NCBI RefSeq assembly: GCF_028649655.1
Contig: NZ_JAQSLN010000002.1
Span: 124,001 to 188,000, forward strand
DNA: 64,000 nucleotides
From: Halobacteriovorax sp. GB3
Lineage (GTDB): Bacteria; Bdellovibrionota; Bacteriovoracia; Bacteriovoracales; Bacteriovoracaceae
Direction of reading: 5' to 3'
Shown here: in pieces, positions 1 to 10,139 of the stretch
Layout of the letters: every line of letters starts with the position of its first letter
How positions within the stretch are numbered: the stretch's first letter is position 1
Position numbers and translations under genes: made by a program
Notes under the pieces: model-generated
What the model saw: only the letters and a program-made list of their open reading frames with translations
Told to the model about the DNA's origin: nothing
The model's database searches: none

Positions 1-63
1 ATCAGCTTATCTGAAAAAGATAAACTCCTTCCGACATATAATGAATATTGTGAGAGATTATGA
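1..63 (+). CDS. rfbC: C-terminal tail of a probable dTDP-4-dehydrorhamnose 3,5-epimerase (partial)
   Basis: An open frame runs in from the left edge and stops with TGA at 61-63, giving 20 residues that start ISLSEKDKLLP. This resembles the usual RmlC C-terminus (a 'LSxKDxxxP' tail). The stop overlaps the ATG of the rmlD gene in an ATGA arrangement, which implies translational coupling. rmlD and rmlB follow, so rmlC is the expected neighbour. The body of the gene lies outside the window, so the identity rests on a short tail and on context. Confidence 0.5.
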   Translation: MSLSEKDKLLPTYNEYCERL

Positions 64-899
64 TTTTTGTTACAGGTGGTAATGGACAGCTAGGAAAATC
101 TTTAAAAAAAGTGGAATCAGAGATTCAAACTTTTAGTTCTTCTGAATGCGATATTACATCTTATGAATCAGTTCATAAGGCCTTGGAAAATTCAAAGGAA
201 GGTGACTTTCTTATTAACTGTGCCGCTTATACTGCCGTTGATCTTGCTGAAGAAGATCAAGACAATGCTTTTCTTGTGAACAGAGACTCTCTAGCGATCC
301 TATCAAAAATCTGTCAGGAAAAAGATCTTAACCTCATTCATATTTCAACTGACTATGTCTTCGATGGTAATAATCATCGACCTTATAAAGAAAGTGATTC
401 TGTTTCTCCACAATCAGTTTATGGAGCCTCAAAAAAAGAAGGGGAAGAGTCACTTATACAAAGTTCTTTTAAAAATTACTCTATTGTCCGTACGTCTTGG
501 GTCTACTCTGAATACGGAAAGAACTTTGTGAAGACGATGATGGCTTTATCAAAAAAAGAAGAATTATCTGTTGTCTTTGATCAAGTTGGTTCTCCAACAT
601 ATGCTACAGATCTGGCCGAATTTCTAATAAGAATGACGAATGAATTTGAGAAATGTCGTGGCGAAATCTTTCACTTTTCAAATGAGGGAGTGTTGTCATG
701 GTACGACTTTGCAGTAGAGATTATGGAAGAGTTGAAAAGTAAATGTACGATTCATCCAATTGAATCTCACCAATTTCCAACGAAAGCAAAGAGACCTCAT
801 TATTCAGTTTTAAATAAATCAAAAATTAAAAAAACGTTAAATTATAATGTTCCCTATTGGAAAGAAGGACTTAGAAAATGTCTAAAAAATCTATCTTAG
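60..899 (+). CDS. rfbD: dTDP-4-dehydrorhamnose reductase (RmlD)
   Basis: Encodes 279 aa, the normal RmlD length. It is a short-chain dehydrogenase with an N-terminal Rossmann glycine motif (GGNGQLG, residues about 6-12), the RmlD-typical STDYVFDG near residue 96, and a catalytic YGASK (Y-x3-K) near residue 120. It reduces dTDP-4-dehydro-L-rhamnose to dTDP-L-rhamnose in the cytoplasm, using NAD(P)H. The ATG overlaps the stop of the upstream rmlC-like tail by 4 bases, and the 3' end overlaps rmlB by 22 bases. It is therefore part of a tight rml operon that supplies L-rhamnose for LPS or capsule. Function is assigned with high confidence from motifs and neighbours. Confidence 0.95.
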   Translation: MIFVTGGNGQLGKSLKKVESEIQTFSSSECDITSYESVHKALENSKEGDFLINCAAYTAVDLAEEDQDNAFLVNRDSLAILSKICQEKDLNLIHISTDYVFDGNNHRPYKESDSVSPQSVYGASKKEGEESLIQSSFKNYSIVRTSWVYSEYGKNFVKTMMALSKKEELSVVFDQVGSPTYATDLAEFLIRMTNEFEKCRGEIFHFSNEGVLSWYDFAVEIMEELKSKCTIHPIESHQFPTKAKRPHYSVLNKSKIKKTLNYNVPYWKEGLRKCLKNLS

Positions 900-1891
900 T
901 TACTGGTGGAGCTGGCTTCATCGGATCAAATTTTGTCCACCTTTTTGTAAATAGATATCAAGATTATAAGGTTATTAATCTAGACCTTCTTACGTATGCA
1001 GGTGATTTAAAAAATCTCCAAGGATTAGACGAGTCAAATTATGAGTTTGTTAAAGGAGACATCTGCGATAGGGAACTCGTTGAAAAAATATTCACTGAAA
1101 ATAATATTCAAGGTGTCATTCACTTCGCTGCAGAATCACACGTAGATAACTCAATATCTGGACCTGGTGAATTTGTAAGAACAAATGTTAATGGAACATT
1201 TACTCTTCTCGATGTGGCAAGAACAACTTGGATGAATGGTCCTTTTGAAATTAAAGATGCTTATAAAGAAGCACGTTTTCACCACATCTCTACAGATGAG
1301 GTGTATGGGACTCTAGGTGAAACGGGATACTTTACAGAGACAACTCCCTACGCACCAAATTCACCGTACTCAGCTTCTAAAGCCTCATCAGACATGATCG
1401 TAAGAAGTTATTTCCATACTTATGGAATGAATGTAGTAACGACAAATTGTTCAAATAACTATGGCCCTCGTCAACATGGTGAAAAGTTAATTCCAACAAT
1501 CTGTCGAAATGCCCTTAATGAAAACCCAATTCCAATTTATGGAGATGGAAAAAATATTAGAGATTGGCTCTATGTGACTGACCACTGTGAAGCAATCGAT
1601 CTCGTTTTCCATAAGGGGCGTGCAGGAGAAACGTATAATGTTGGTGGAGATGCGGAGAAAACAAACTTAGAAGTTGTTCATACAATTTGTGCACTTTTAG
1701 ATGATATAAAGCCGCGCCAAAAAGGAAGCTACAAGGACCTCATCAGCTTTGTTAAAGATCGTCCTGGCCATGATCGTCGTTACGCAATCGATGCCTCAAA
1801 ATTAAAGGGCGAGTTGAAGTGGGCCCCTGCTCACAATTTCGAACAAGGTATCCAAGATACAATTAACTGGGAACTTGATCGAAACTCATAA
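878..1891 (+). CDS. rfbB: dTDP-glucose 4,6-dehydratase (RmlB)
   Basis: Encodes 337 aa. It is an extended SDR with the NAD-binding motif TGGAGFIGSNF (residues about 9-19), HFAAESHVDNS, STDEVYG and the catalytic YSASK (Y-x3-K). It converts dTDP-D-glucose to dTDP-4-keto-6-deoxyglucose, the first committed step to dTDP-L-rhamnose. It overlaps rmlD by 22 bases and is the last gene of the operon seen here. Its 3' end overlaps the convergent LysR gene by 6 bases, and no hairpin terminator is visible at that junction. No rmlA is in the window; it is presumably upstream with the rest of rmlC. Confidence 0.96.
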   Translation: MSKKSILVTGGAGFIGSNFVHLFVNRYQDYKVINLDLLTYAGDLKNLQGLDESNYEFVKGDICDRELVEKIFTENNIQGVIHFAAESHVDNSISGPGEFVRTNVNGTFTLLDVARTTWMNGPFEIKDAYKEARFHHISTDEVYGTLGETGYFTETTPYAPNSPYSASKASSDMIVRSYFHTYGMNVVTTNCSNNYGPRQHGEKLIPTICRNALNENPIPIYGDGKNIRDWLYVTDHCEAIDLVFHKGRAGETYNVGGDAEKTNLEVVHTICALLDDIKPRQKGSYKDLISFVKDRPGHDRRYAIDASKLKGELKWAPAHNFEQGIQDTINWELDRNS

Positions 1892-2770
1892 ATTTTTCAA
1901 ATAAATCTCAAGCTCAGTAAGAAAAACCCTCGTGTTAATCGAAAGGTTTTGCTTGCTGGGCATAACCGCCCATATGGGAGTGTCTTCCGGAAGAAATTTC
2001 TCTAAGATTGAAACGAGTTCGCCGCGATCGAGATATTCACGAACATAAACTTCAGGTAGTCGAACAATCCCAAGTCCTTCTAGTCCTGCTTTTAAAATAG
2101 CTCTAGCATTATTACTTTTAAAGTTGCCTCGAATTTTAATTGGAGTTAATTTTCTTTTGTTCCAAAACGTCCAAATATTATTCGTACTAAGAAGGCAATT
2201 ATGTTTTTTAAGTTCTTCAGGTGTTTTAGGCTGTCCCTGTTGTTCTAAATACACAGGTGAGACACAAATATATTCTTTTCGCGAAGCAATTTGTTTTGCA
2301 ACAAGAGAGGAGTCTTCTAATTTTCCAACTCGAATCGCCACATCAAAATTCTCTTCTACGAGCTTAACCATTCTTTGAGAATAAACCATCTCAACATTGA
2401 GCTCAGGGTAGAGTCGGCACAATTTCGCAACCACAGGGGTAACGTATTCTTCTGCAAAAGCACCGGCCACACTAAGACGCAATTGACCCCTTGGAATTTG
2501 ATTTGCTTTTAACATTTCATCTTGAGCAAATTTAAGGTTGTCTATAGAGCCCTTACATTGGTGAAAAAATCGCTCACCTTCATAGGTTAATTTTAGAGCT
2601 CTGGTAGTTCTATTGATGAGTCTTTGGCCTATTGAATCCTCTAATTCCTTAATCATTTTACTAAGATGCGCCTTTGATACATCGAGTTCCTTTGCGGCCT
2701 TAGAGTAGGATTCAAGTTCGGCAATTTTAGTAAATGCCATGATGGAAGTGAGCCATTTGATTGTTTTCAT
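1886..2770 (-). CDS. LysR-family transcriptional regulator, likely controls adhC-fghA
   Basis: Encodes 294 aa, typical LysR length. The N-terminal winged HTH (about residues 8-65) has the family pattern SYSKAAKELDVSKAHLSKMIKELE followed by RLINRTTRALKLT, here broken at natural points for brevity: SYSKAAKELDVSKA then HLSKMIKELE. The rest fits a periplasmic-binding-protein-like effector domain. It is transcribed divergently from adhC, with 88 bases between the two starts. In the LysR family this arrangement usually means regulation of the divergent genes. An effector such as formaldehyde or S-hydroxymethylglutathione is inference. The 3' end overlaps rmlB by 6 bases tail-to-tail. Confidence 0.9.
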   Translation of the reverse strand: MKTIKWLTSIMAFTKIAELESYSKAAKELDVSKAHLSKMIKELEDSIGQRLINRTTRALKLTYEGERFFHQCKGSIDNLKFAQDEMLKANQIPRGQLRLSVAGAFAEEYVTPVVAKLCRLYPELNVEMVYSQRMVKLVEENFDVAIRVGKLEDSSLVAKQIASRKEYICVSPVYLEQQGQPKTPEELKKHNCLLSTNNIWTFWNKRKLTPIKIRGNFKSNNARAILKAGLEGLGIVRLPEVYVREYLDRGELVSILEKFLPEDTPIWAVMPSKQNLSINTRVFLTELEIYLKNL

Positions 2771-2800
2771 ATGGAAACACTGTGTTGTCTTTTTGGTGTA

Positions 2801-2829
2801 TTGTCAATAATTTTGCTCGGCCTTAAAAT
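2801..2829 (+). promoter_or_regulatory. Candidate sigma-70 promoter for adhC-fghA
   Basis: TTGTCA at 2801-2806 and TAAAAT at 2824-2829 are separated by 17 bases. They lie in the 88-base gap between the divergent LysR gene and adhC. The adhC ribosome binding site AAGGAGA is at about 2848-2854. A LysR box would be expected to overlap or precede the -35; none is clear by eye. Confidence 0.45.
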
Positions 2830-2849
2830 TGGGAAAATTGAATAAATAA

Positions 2850-3977
<1,128 letters not shown>

Positions 3978-3980
3978 AAA

Positions 3981-4811
3981 ATGGAATTAACAAAGATAAA
4001 AGAAAATAAAACCTTCGGTGGTTGGACTCAATACTTTGAACACGATTCAGAGGTAACGAAAACAAAGATGAAATTTTCTTGTTATCTGCCATGTGCAATT
4101 GAAGAGCTCGAAAGCTGTATTATCTGGCTTTCTGGACTCACTTGTACAGAAGAGAACTTCATCACGAAGGCCGGTGCTCAAAAAGTTTTAAGTGGTTCAA
4201 AGACAATGATTATTTGTCCAGATACTTCTCCTCGTGGACTTGAGTTACCAAATGAGCACGATTCTTACGATTTTGGTTCTGGTGCAGGGTTTTACGTTAA
4301 TGCTACATCTGAAGGGTACGAGAATCATTATCAAATGTACGACTATATTCGAGGTGAAATTGTTGAACTTCTAGAATCTCATTTTGGAGTAACTAAGCTC
4401 TCTATCATGGGACACTCAATGGGTGGCCATGGAGCACTTATTCTTGGACTTAAAGAGGGAGGCGTCTTCAAATCAATTTCAGCCTTCTCTCCGATTGTTA
4501 ATCCATCACGCTGTCCGTGGGGCCAAAAAGCGCTTGAAGGTTACTTGGGTGCTGATCGTTCAAAGTGGATTGAATACGATGCGACGGAATTAATCAATAC
4601 TGGGATCAAGTCTGAAAATCCGATTTTAATTGATCAAGGTCTGGCCGATGAGTTTTTAGAGAAGGAACTATTAACAGATAATTTTGTTAAGGCCTGCTCT
4701 AACAACAATCAAGCCTTAGAAGTGAGATTTCAAGAGGGATACGATCACAGTTACTTCTTTATTTCGACTTTTATAGAAGATCACATAAAATTTCATCAGA
4801 AGTATTTGTAG
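3981..4811 (+). CDS. fghA: S-formylglutathione hydrolase
   Basis: Encodes 276 aa, the family's normal size. It is an alpha/beta hydrolase (esterase D type) with the nucleophile elbow GHSMGGHGAL (Ser146) and the catalytic-His segment GYDHSYFF (His256). The conserved WLSGLTCTEENF oxyanion-region motif lies near residue 48. It hydrolyses S-formylglutathione to formate and glutathione, completing the adhC reaction in the cytoplasm. It follows adhC by 3 bases and ends at a strong hairpin shared with the convergent kinase gene. Alternative symbol: frmB. Confidence 0.96.
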   Translation: MELTKIKENKTFGGWTQYFEHDSEVTKTKMKFSCYLPCAIEELESCIIWLSGLTCTEENFITKAGAQKVLSGSKTMIICPDTSPRGLELPNEHDSYDFGSGAGFYVNATSEGYENHYQMYDYIRGEIVELLESHFGVTKLSIMGHSMGGHGALILGLKEGGVFKSISAFSPIVNPSRCPWGQKALEGYLGADRSKWIEYDATELINTGIKSENPILIDQGLADEFLEKELLTDNFVKACSNNNQALEVRFQEGYDHSYFFISTFIEDHIKFHQKYL

Positions 4812-4817
4812 AGAAAA

Positions 4818-4875
4818 CAAGCATCCATGCTTGCCGATAAGATTAAAGCACCACTTGAAAACGTGGTGCTTTTTT
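4818..4875 (+). terminator. Hairpin terminator shared by fghA and the convergent kinase gene
   Basis: A 10-bp stem (AAAGCACCAC at 4845-4854 with GTGGTGCTTT at 4863-4872) and an 8-base loop are followed by a T run on the + strand. It overlaps the last codons and stop of the minus-strand kinase gene. A second short palindrome (CAAGCAT at 4818-4824, ATGCTTG at 4827-4833) sits just before it. This is a textbook intrinsic terminator for fghA; on the minus strand it lies at the 3' end of the kinase coding region. Confidence 0.8.
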
Positions 4876-5526
4876 CGTTGGAAGGCTAAGAGAGACGATT
4901 GTCCCAATTGATAGAAGAGACTCAATATTGAGGGAACCATTCCATGATTCGATAGAGTTTTTAGCGTGATAGAGACCAAGACCGGTACCATTTTCTTTCC
5001 CATAACTATGCCCAAGTCCAGTTATATGTGTAATAAGCTCTTGCGGAATACCGTGACCATTGTCTTTGATTGAAATATGAATTTGATTATCGACTTCTTT
5101 TAGCGTGATCAAGATCTTTCCATTCTGCTCACCAAGTGACTCAATTGCATTGTTAAGTAAATTTGAAATAACTCTTTTGAACTCTTTAGGATCAAGTTGC
5201 GAAACTTTCGATGACTGGCATTTATTTCGAATCAAAATCTTAAAACGTCTGTAAGGATATTCAACGTACTTCATGTTGATTGTGCTATTGATTAGTTCAT
5301 AAATATCAAATTCCTGTGAATCACTCTTTTTTCTTTTTGAAATTCTTGATAACTCACCAATCAGTTCTTCAAAACGAGTCGAAGCTTCTTTCAAAAGGTC
5401 GTTGGCCATCTTTTCATTTGGAACCATTCCTGAAGATATCCCTTTGAGTGCCTGCAAAGGTGAGCGAAGATCATGAACAAGTTGAGCAATCTCTAAATTT
5501 ATGTGTGTTTGATTTGATGTTTGCAT
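4843..5526 (-). CDS. Small soluble histidine kinase-like protein (HisKA + HATPase)
   Basis: Encodes 227 aa. A dimerisation/phosphoacceptor segment LVHDLRSPLQAL holds the candidate His18. The HATPase_c domain has an N box (SNLLNNAIES), a G1 box (DNGHGIP) and a G2 box (GTGLGLYHAKN). No membrane segment and no sensor domain are visible, so the protein is a bare cytoplasmic kinase core. Its input must come from a partner, or it may act mainly through protein contacts. No response regulator gene is adjacent. A good ribosome binding site (GGGAGAA on the minus strand) precedes the ATG. Confidence 0.8.
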   Translation of the reverse strand: MQTSNQTHINLEIAQLVHDLRSPLQALKGISSGMVPNEKMANDLLKEASTRFEELIGELSRISKRKKSDSQEFDIYELINSTINMKYVEYPYRRFKILIRNKCQSSKVSQLDPKEFKRVISNLLNNAIESLGEQNGKILITLKEVDNQIHISIKDNGHGIPQELITHITGLGHSYGKENGTGLGLYHAKNSIESWNGSLNIESLLSIGTIVSLSLPTKKAPRFQVVL

Positions 5527-5860
5527 ATTTTTTTCTCCCGTTTTTTCTGTGAGTGGGTTCTAAACTAGGGGGAGAAAAAGTTCTAGGGAATTACACAGTG
5601 AAATGAGCATAGTTCGTCAGAGTGAAATGATTGCGTTGTGATATGAAAAAGAATCGTTTTGAAACTCCGATGAATACTGGAGGTTAAGCTTTCTTGATTA
5701 TCGAAATTCTTTAAGAAAACTTAGGCCTAATTTCTCTTACCTTACAGCTAAGTCTCTAAAATTATGAGCTGGTCCAACGAGTAAAACATACAAAGAAGAG
5801 TATCTCAAAATCGAAGGCCCTATTATTTAATTTAAATCGAGAAGTAAATAGGAGGTAGCA
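5527..5860. other. 334-base divergent intergenic region
   Basis: This separates the divergent starts of the kinase gene and the HTH regulator gene. No convincing gene is visible. It contains a near-tandem repeat AGTGAAATGA at 5597-5606 and 5621-5630, 24 bases apart, with a looser third match (TGTGATATGA) near 5637-5646. These could be operator sites. A strong ribosome binding site (GGAGG, 5851-5855) precedes the GTG start at 5861. No clear promoter hexamers were found by eye. Confidence 0.5.
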
Positions 5861-6646
5861 GTGGACAATGTTGTCTACGCGGAATCCGCTAGAACTTTGT
5901 GCGAAGTTCTAGCAGAACGAGTGAAAAGTTATAAAAGAAAGCATCCGCGACTCAATTCGCACCAAGTGGCAAAACGCTTCAATATGTCAGCGTCATCACT
6001 TACAAGAATTATGAATGGAGACATTCGCACTCCATCAATTGACCAAGTTCTGCGTGTCTTACGCGGTACTGGTTGTGATGATATCTTGGCTTATCTTGAA
6101 GAATATTTTCCTGAGGTGGCCGGGGCTTATAAAGATATTTATCGTTCAATGAGAGATAAGGTTAAGTACTCTGAGCTACACGCTGAAGAATATCTTTCTG
6201 ACGATAAGTATTTTCGAATTCTTTTGATTTGCTTTTCAAGAATTGGAACAACTAGAAATCAAATCTTTGAAGCTTTTGGACAAGTTGGAGTATTAGCTCT
6301 TGATCACCTCAATGAACGCGAAATTGTTAAAGTCGATGAGGATGGGAGAGTAAGAGGGTGCTCAGATCTAATTTCTTTTTCTGATAAAACTGTACGTAAT
6401 GTCTTATCTAAAAGTGTAATGCATTGTTCGGACTTATCTTTTAGAAATAGTTATAATTTTCTTAGCTATCATTCTGAGTCTGTTTCAAAAGAGGGACAGA
6501 AAAGAATACAGGAAATTTTATTCGATGCGAATGAGGAAATTAAGAAGATAATAAGTATGAAAGAATATGAAGGCGATATGCAAGTTTATGTTGGGCTTGT
6601 TTCAGACCTTTTAATGGAATCAAAACAAAAGGAGAAAATACAATGA
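5861..6646 (+). CDS. HTH transcriptional regulator, TIGR02147-like
   Basis: Encodes 261 aa with a GTG start supported by GGAGG 5 bases upstream. Residues about 25-60 (LNSHQVAKRFNMSASSLTRI then MNGDIRTPS) form an XRE-like helix-turn-helix. A second winged-helix-like part near residues 125-165 includes LNEREIVKVDEDGRVRG. The two-part architecture and length resemble the TIGR02147 group that is common in Bdellovibrio and Fibrobacter relatives. The next gene overlaps by 4 bases (ATGA), so it is translationally coupled to a small secreted protein. The target is unknown; autoregulation or control of the partner is plausible. Confidence 0.65.
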   Translation: MDNVVYAESARTLCEVLAERVKSYKRKHPRLNSHQVAKRFNMSASSLTRIMNGDIRTPSIDQVLRVLRGTGCDDILAYLEEYFPEVAGAYKDIYRSMRDKVKYSELHAEEYLSDDKYFRILLICFSRIGTTRNQIFEAFGQVGVLALDHLNEREIVKVDEDGRVRGCSDLISFSDKTVRNVLSKSVMHCSDLSFRNSYNFLSYHSESVSKEGQKRIQEILFDANEEIKKIISMKEYEGDMQVYVGLVSDLLMESKQKEKIQ

Positions 6647-7041
6647 AATTTTTAAAAGTATTATTTCTTTTTGTTCTATCATTTAACTCTCTCGCTGGGA
6701 CTTCGACAACGGCAGGAGGCTCAGATGTAGAACCAAAACCAAATAAAAGAGTTGGTATTTATGAATATAGAGAAGAATCGAAAAAATACGAAGACGTAGA
6801 TTTAGAGAAAGCATTTAAAGTTTTCAAAGACTCAAGGTTTAACGGAAAAATATTCGTAGACAACAATCCATGGGCACTACAAACAAATAGTTTCCAATAT
6901 TGTTTAGGCGAAGTCGGAGTTTTAGATTCAGTAAATTGTGCCAATAATAATTTTGAAGCAATTAAAAATGAATCTTTTGATTTTAAATCAAATGAAACAG
7001 TTCTTTTTAAGTTAAAAGGTAATCTAAATCTTCACGACTAA
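6643..7041 (+). CDS. Small secreted protein of unknown function
   Basis: Encodes 132 aa. Residues 1-18 look like a Sec signal peptide (MKFLKVLFLFVLSFNSLA, cleavage expected after LA). The mature part is mostly hydrophilic and has two cysteines (in QYCLG and VNCAN) that could form a disulfide bond in the periplasm. No family was recognised. The start overlaps the stop of the HTH regulator, so the two are probably co-translated. The 3' end overlaps the convergent SNF2 helicase gene by 35 bases. Confidence 0.65.
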   Translation: MKFLKVLFLFVLSFNSLAGTSTTAGGSDVEPKPNKRVGIYEYREESKKYEDVDLEKAFKVFKDSRFNGKIFVDNNPWALQTNSFQYCLGEVGVLDSVNCANNNFEAIKNESFDFKSNETVLFKLKGNLNLHD

Positions 7042-10000
7042 GGTTCTTAATAAATTCACCATCGGAAGAGAGGAGGTCATCGGCCAATCCTTTCTTCTGT
7101 TGTTGAAGTTTAACAATCTTCTCTTCAACAGTGTCTTTTGCAATGATTTTATATGAAAAGACCTTCTTTGTTTGACCTATCCTGTGAATTCTATCAATGG
7201 CTTGAGCTTCGACTGCTGGGTTCCACCATGGATCAAGAATGAAGCAATAATCAGCTTCTGTAAGATTGAGTCCAACACCACCGGCCTTAATTGAGATTAA
7301 GAAGATATTCTTCTCTTTTGAGGTCTTGAACCTGTTGACTACGAGCTCTCTGTTCTGTGTTGATCCATCAAGGTATTCAAAGCCTATCTCGTTTTCTATG
7401 AGTGTGTTTTTCATTTGTTTTAAAAGAGAGACAAATTGTGAGAAGACGATAATTTTTCTTCCATCTTTTTGAACATCTTTTATTTTTTCTAATAAGATAT
7501 TTATTTTGGAGGATTGTCCTTCATATTCGTACTCGTTTATTATTGCAGGATGGTTTGCCGCTTGTCTTAATCTTAGAAGAGCGTCGAGAACATGGATTTT
7601 ATTTTTCTTTAATCCATCGTTAAGAATTTTCTTATTAAGGGCCTTTTGATAGAAATTCTTTATTTCTTCATAGGCTTCCTTGTGTTGTCCTTTTAGATCT
7701 ATTAGGAGAGTGGACTCTGTCTTCTCTGGTAGTTCTGTTAGAACTTTTTCTTTTGTTCTACGTAAAATAAAAGGACGAAGAGAGTTTAATATTTTCTTAT
7801 TAGATTTTCTATCGTCAAAGACATCTGCAGTCGTGAAGTGTCCAGGGTTTAGAAACTCGAATATAGAAAGAAGATCAGTTAAACTATTTTCAACTGGAGT
7901 ACCCGTTAGGGCCAGGCGATACTTGGCCTTTAAAAGGCAACAGGCCTTCATCGTTTGGGACTTAGAGTTCTTTATTGCTTGAGCTTCATCAAGAATAAGA
8001 TGTTGAAACTTCTCTTTTTTAAATTCAAGTATTTCTCTTCTAAGCAGTCCGTAGCTAACTATTAGAAGGTCAATTGATCGATCCTTTAAAAGTGTAGCTC
8101 TTTCAAGAGGACTTCCTTCATAGATGGCCACTTTTAGGTGTGGAACGAATTTCTGTGCTTCATTTTTCCAGTTAAAGACTAGGCTTTTTGGAGCGACGAT
8201 TAAATTCGTCTCATTTTGACTTTTATGTCTTTCAATCTCTGCAAGAATTTGAATTGTCTTTCCAAGCCCCATATCATCAGCAAGACATCCGCCAAGCCGA
8301 ATATCTTTGAGCATTTGCATCCAGCTAAGACCTTCTCTTTGATATTGGCGAAGAGTCCCATGAAATTGATCGCTTTCTATAATCTGATTAGCGCCTTTGA
8401 AGTCTTTAATATGAGTGATGAAATTTTTAAAAAAATCATTCGTTTCAATTTCATTCTTTTTAAAGAGAGTATCAATCATTAGTGCAAAAGAAGAGTGGAT
8501 TTGAATATTTTCATTTTCGATTTTTGAGATTTTTCTTAATGCTTTCTGTGACTCCAACCATTCCAGTGGAAGAAGGCCGAATTGATCATCACCAATTGGA
8601 ATTAAACCATTAGTGTATTTCCCTTTTAATATATTAGGAAGAGATACACTTTGCTTCTCATAAAATACTTTCGCTTTTACTTCGAACCAATCTGTACCAG
8701 TAGGCTCTATTTTAAGATCACTTTTACTGTGAGAGATGACGCGTTTTTTATCGGCGTAAACCTCTATTCCAATTGAAATTAGATGTGAAATAATATTATG
8801 AAATTTTCCAGAATTTAATATATATTCATTGTCTTTAAAATTCTCATGAAAGAGCTCTATACCATTTGTTTCTAAGATGCTTTTTTTTATGTTTGTTTCA
8901 AAAGAAAGATCAATTGATTCAAATAAGTCGTCTCCGTGGTCGTAATGAAACTCTAACTCAGCAAGAGTTTGAAGTTCATTTTTATATTGAATTGTACGAA
9001 TCTTTAAGATAGCCCTAGGCTTCTCTGTTTTTTCAAAAAACTCATTTGTACCACTAATGTCATAGGCACCTTTAGGTAAGCATTTTTGTAAAAACTCCGT
9101 TAGAAAGTGGCGATCTCTTTGATTAATTTCTATGCTATTTCCATGAGAGAAGTTGTTTTTGATCAGTGGGTAAAGACCGAATATCTCGATAGGATAGAAG
9201 ATTTCATTATAAGAAAAATAATTGAGCTCAAGAAGTGGACTTAGGTGATCCATCTCAAACGGAATTAAGCGATCATCAATTTTAATAAATATTTTGAGAT
9301 CCCAGCCCGAGTTTTCTTGATTATCATCAACTTTAAAGTGTAAGTGGCAACTTCTTGTAGTATCAATTTTTATATTAAGACGTTTACCCTCTGACTTGAT
9401 GTAGAATGACCCTGAGTTTATAAGGTCTTTCATGAGAGGGGTTAATTCATCAGGATAGAATGAAAAGTGATTGCTCTTATCGTGATAAAACTTCATCTTG
9501 TCGAGTAGTCGTTTTTCACGAGGGTTCCCGATTTCATAGAAGTCTTCTTCGAGAGAGTTCTTATAAAAAATAAGATTCTTTTCTTTACTCCAGTCTCCAG
9601 TTTTTAAGCGGGTTTGAAAATAAGTACTGATTTCATACTTATCTTCTGTTTCTTTGTCGTCGAGGTTGAGCACAAAAATAGATTTTTTAAAAACTCTATC
9701 TGCTTTTGAGGTTTTTTTGTTAAGTACTTTTGTAACATTGGAGCTATTCTTAGCATCTTTCAAAAAATCTTTAATTGAAAAAGGAATTTTGATGTCACGA
9801 GGGGATTTAACACTTTTTATCTCAGGGTCGAGATACTTATTCTCAATATGAGCTCCAAAGCTCGTTTTATTCAGTTCTAAGACAGAGGCCCAGAGGTGAG
9901 TGCAAAGAAATCCCCGGCCAAAGTGTTCACAAGTACAGTGAGCTTCAATTTCTCCCTGATTATTTGGGTCTTTAAAAGTTGAATAAAATTTGGACTCCCC

Positions 10001-10117
10001 GAAGATTTGAAATTGAATCTGATCTCTTTGTTCAGAAACAATATGCACGAGCCCCTCTCGAAAAAGGTCCTCTCCGCGTTTCTTAATATCAAAGGGAAAA
10101 TCGTCACCAAAAAGCAT
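7007..10117 (-). CDS. SNF2-family DEAD-box helicase/ATPase with N-terminal SWIM zinc finger
   Basis: Encodes 1036 aa. The N-terminus carries a SWIM zinc finger, CxC-x8-CxH, at Cys61, Cys63, Cys72 and His74. The C-terminal half is a complete Snf2 motor: Walker A in DDMGLGKT (about residue 619), the DEAQ motif (LDEAQAIKN, about residue 708), the GTPVENS motif III region, and the helicase C domain with IHRIGQTKKV near the end. It is expected to be a DNA-translocating ATPase. SWIM/SNF2 proteins of this kind are common chromosomal genes in bacteria, and some belong to defence loci. No defence partners are adjacent here. The start is supported by the natural open frame end; a copy of the repeat lies 23 bases upstream of it. 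Confidence 0.92.
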   Translation of the reverse strand: MLFGDDFPFDIKKRGEDLFREGLVHIVSEQRDQIQFQIFGESKFYSTFKDPNNQGEIEAHCTCEHFGRGFLCTHLWASVLELNKTSFGAHIENKYLDPEIKSVKSPRDIKIPFSIKDFLKDAKNSSNVTKVLNKKTSKADRVFKKSIFVLNLDDKETEDKYEISTYFQTRLKTGDWSKEKNLIFYKNSLEEDFYEIGNPREKRLLDKMKFYHDKSNHFSFYPDELTPLMKDLINSGSFYIKSEGKRLNIKIDTTRSCHLHFKVDDNQENSGWDLKIFIKIDDRLIPFEMDHLSPLLELNYFSYNEIFYPIEIFGLYPLIKNNFSHGNSIEINQRDRHFLTEFLQKCLPKGAYDISGTNEFFEKTEKPRAILKIRTIQYKNELQTLAELEFHYDHGDDLFESIDLSFETNIKKSILETNGIELFHENFKDNEYILNSGKFHNIISHLISIGIEVYADKKRVISHSKSDLKIEPTGTDWFEVKAKVFYEKQSVSLPNILKGKYTNGLIPIGDDQFGLLPLEWLESQKALRKISKIENENIQIHSSFALMIDTLFKKNEIETNDFFKNFITHIKDFKGANQIIESDQFHGTLRQYQREGLSWMQMLKDIRLGGCLADDMGLGKTIQILAEIERHKSQNETNLIVAPKSLVFNWKNEAQKFVPHLKVAIYEGSPLERATLLKDRSIDLLIVSYGLLRREILEFKKEKFQHLILDEAQAIKNSKSQTMKACCLLKAKYRLALTGTPVENSLTDLLSIFEFLNPGHFTTADVFDDRKSNKKILNSLRPFILRRTKEKVLTELPEKTESTLLIDLKGQHKEAYEEIKNFYQKALNKKILNDGLKKNKIHVLDALLRLRQAANHPAIINEYEYEGQSSKINILLEKIKDVQKDGRKIIVFSQFVSLLKQMKNTLIENEIGFEYLDGSTQNRELVVNRFKTSKEKNIFLISIKAGGVGLNLTEADYCFILDPWWNPAVEAQAIDRIHRIGQTKKVFSYKIIAKDTVEEKIVKLQQQKKGLADDLLSSDGEFIKNLSREDLDYLLT

Positions 10118-10139
10118 GGAAGAAGTCTATCAAACATAA

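Noticed and set aside
7266-8482. Plus-strand open frames within the SNF2 gene.
   Set aside because: They are antisense to a long, motif-complete helicase, have no ribosome binding sites and encode low-complexity sequence.
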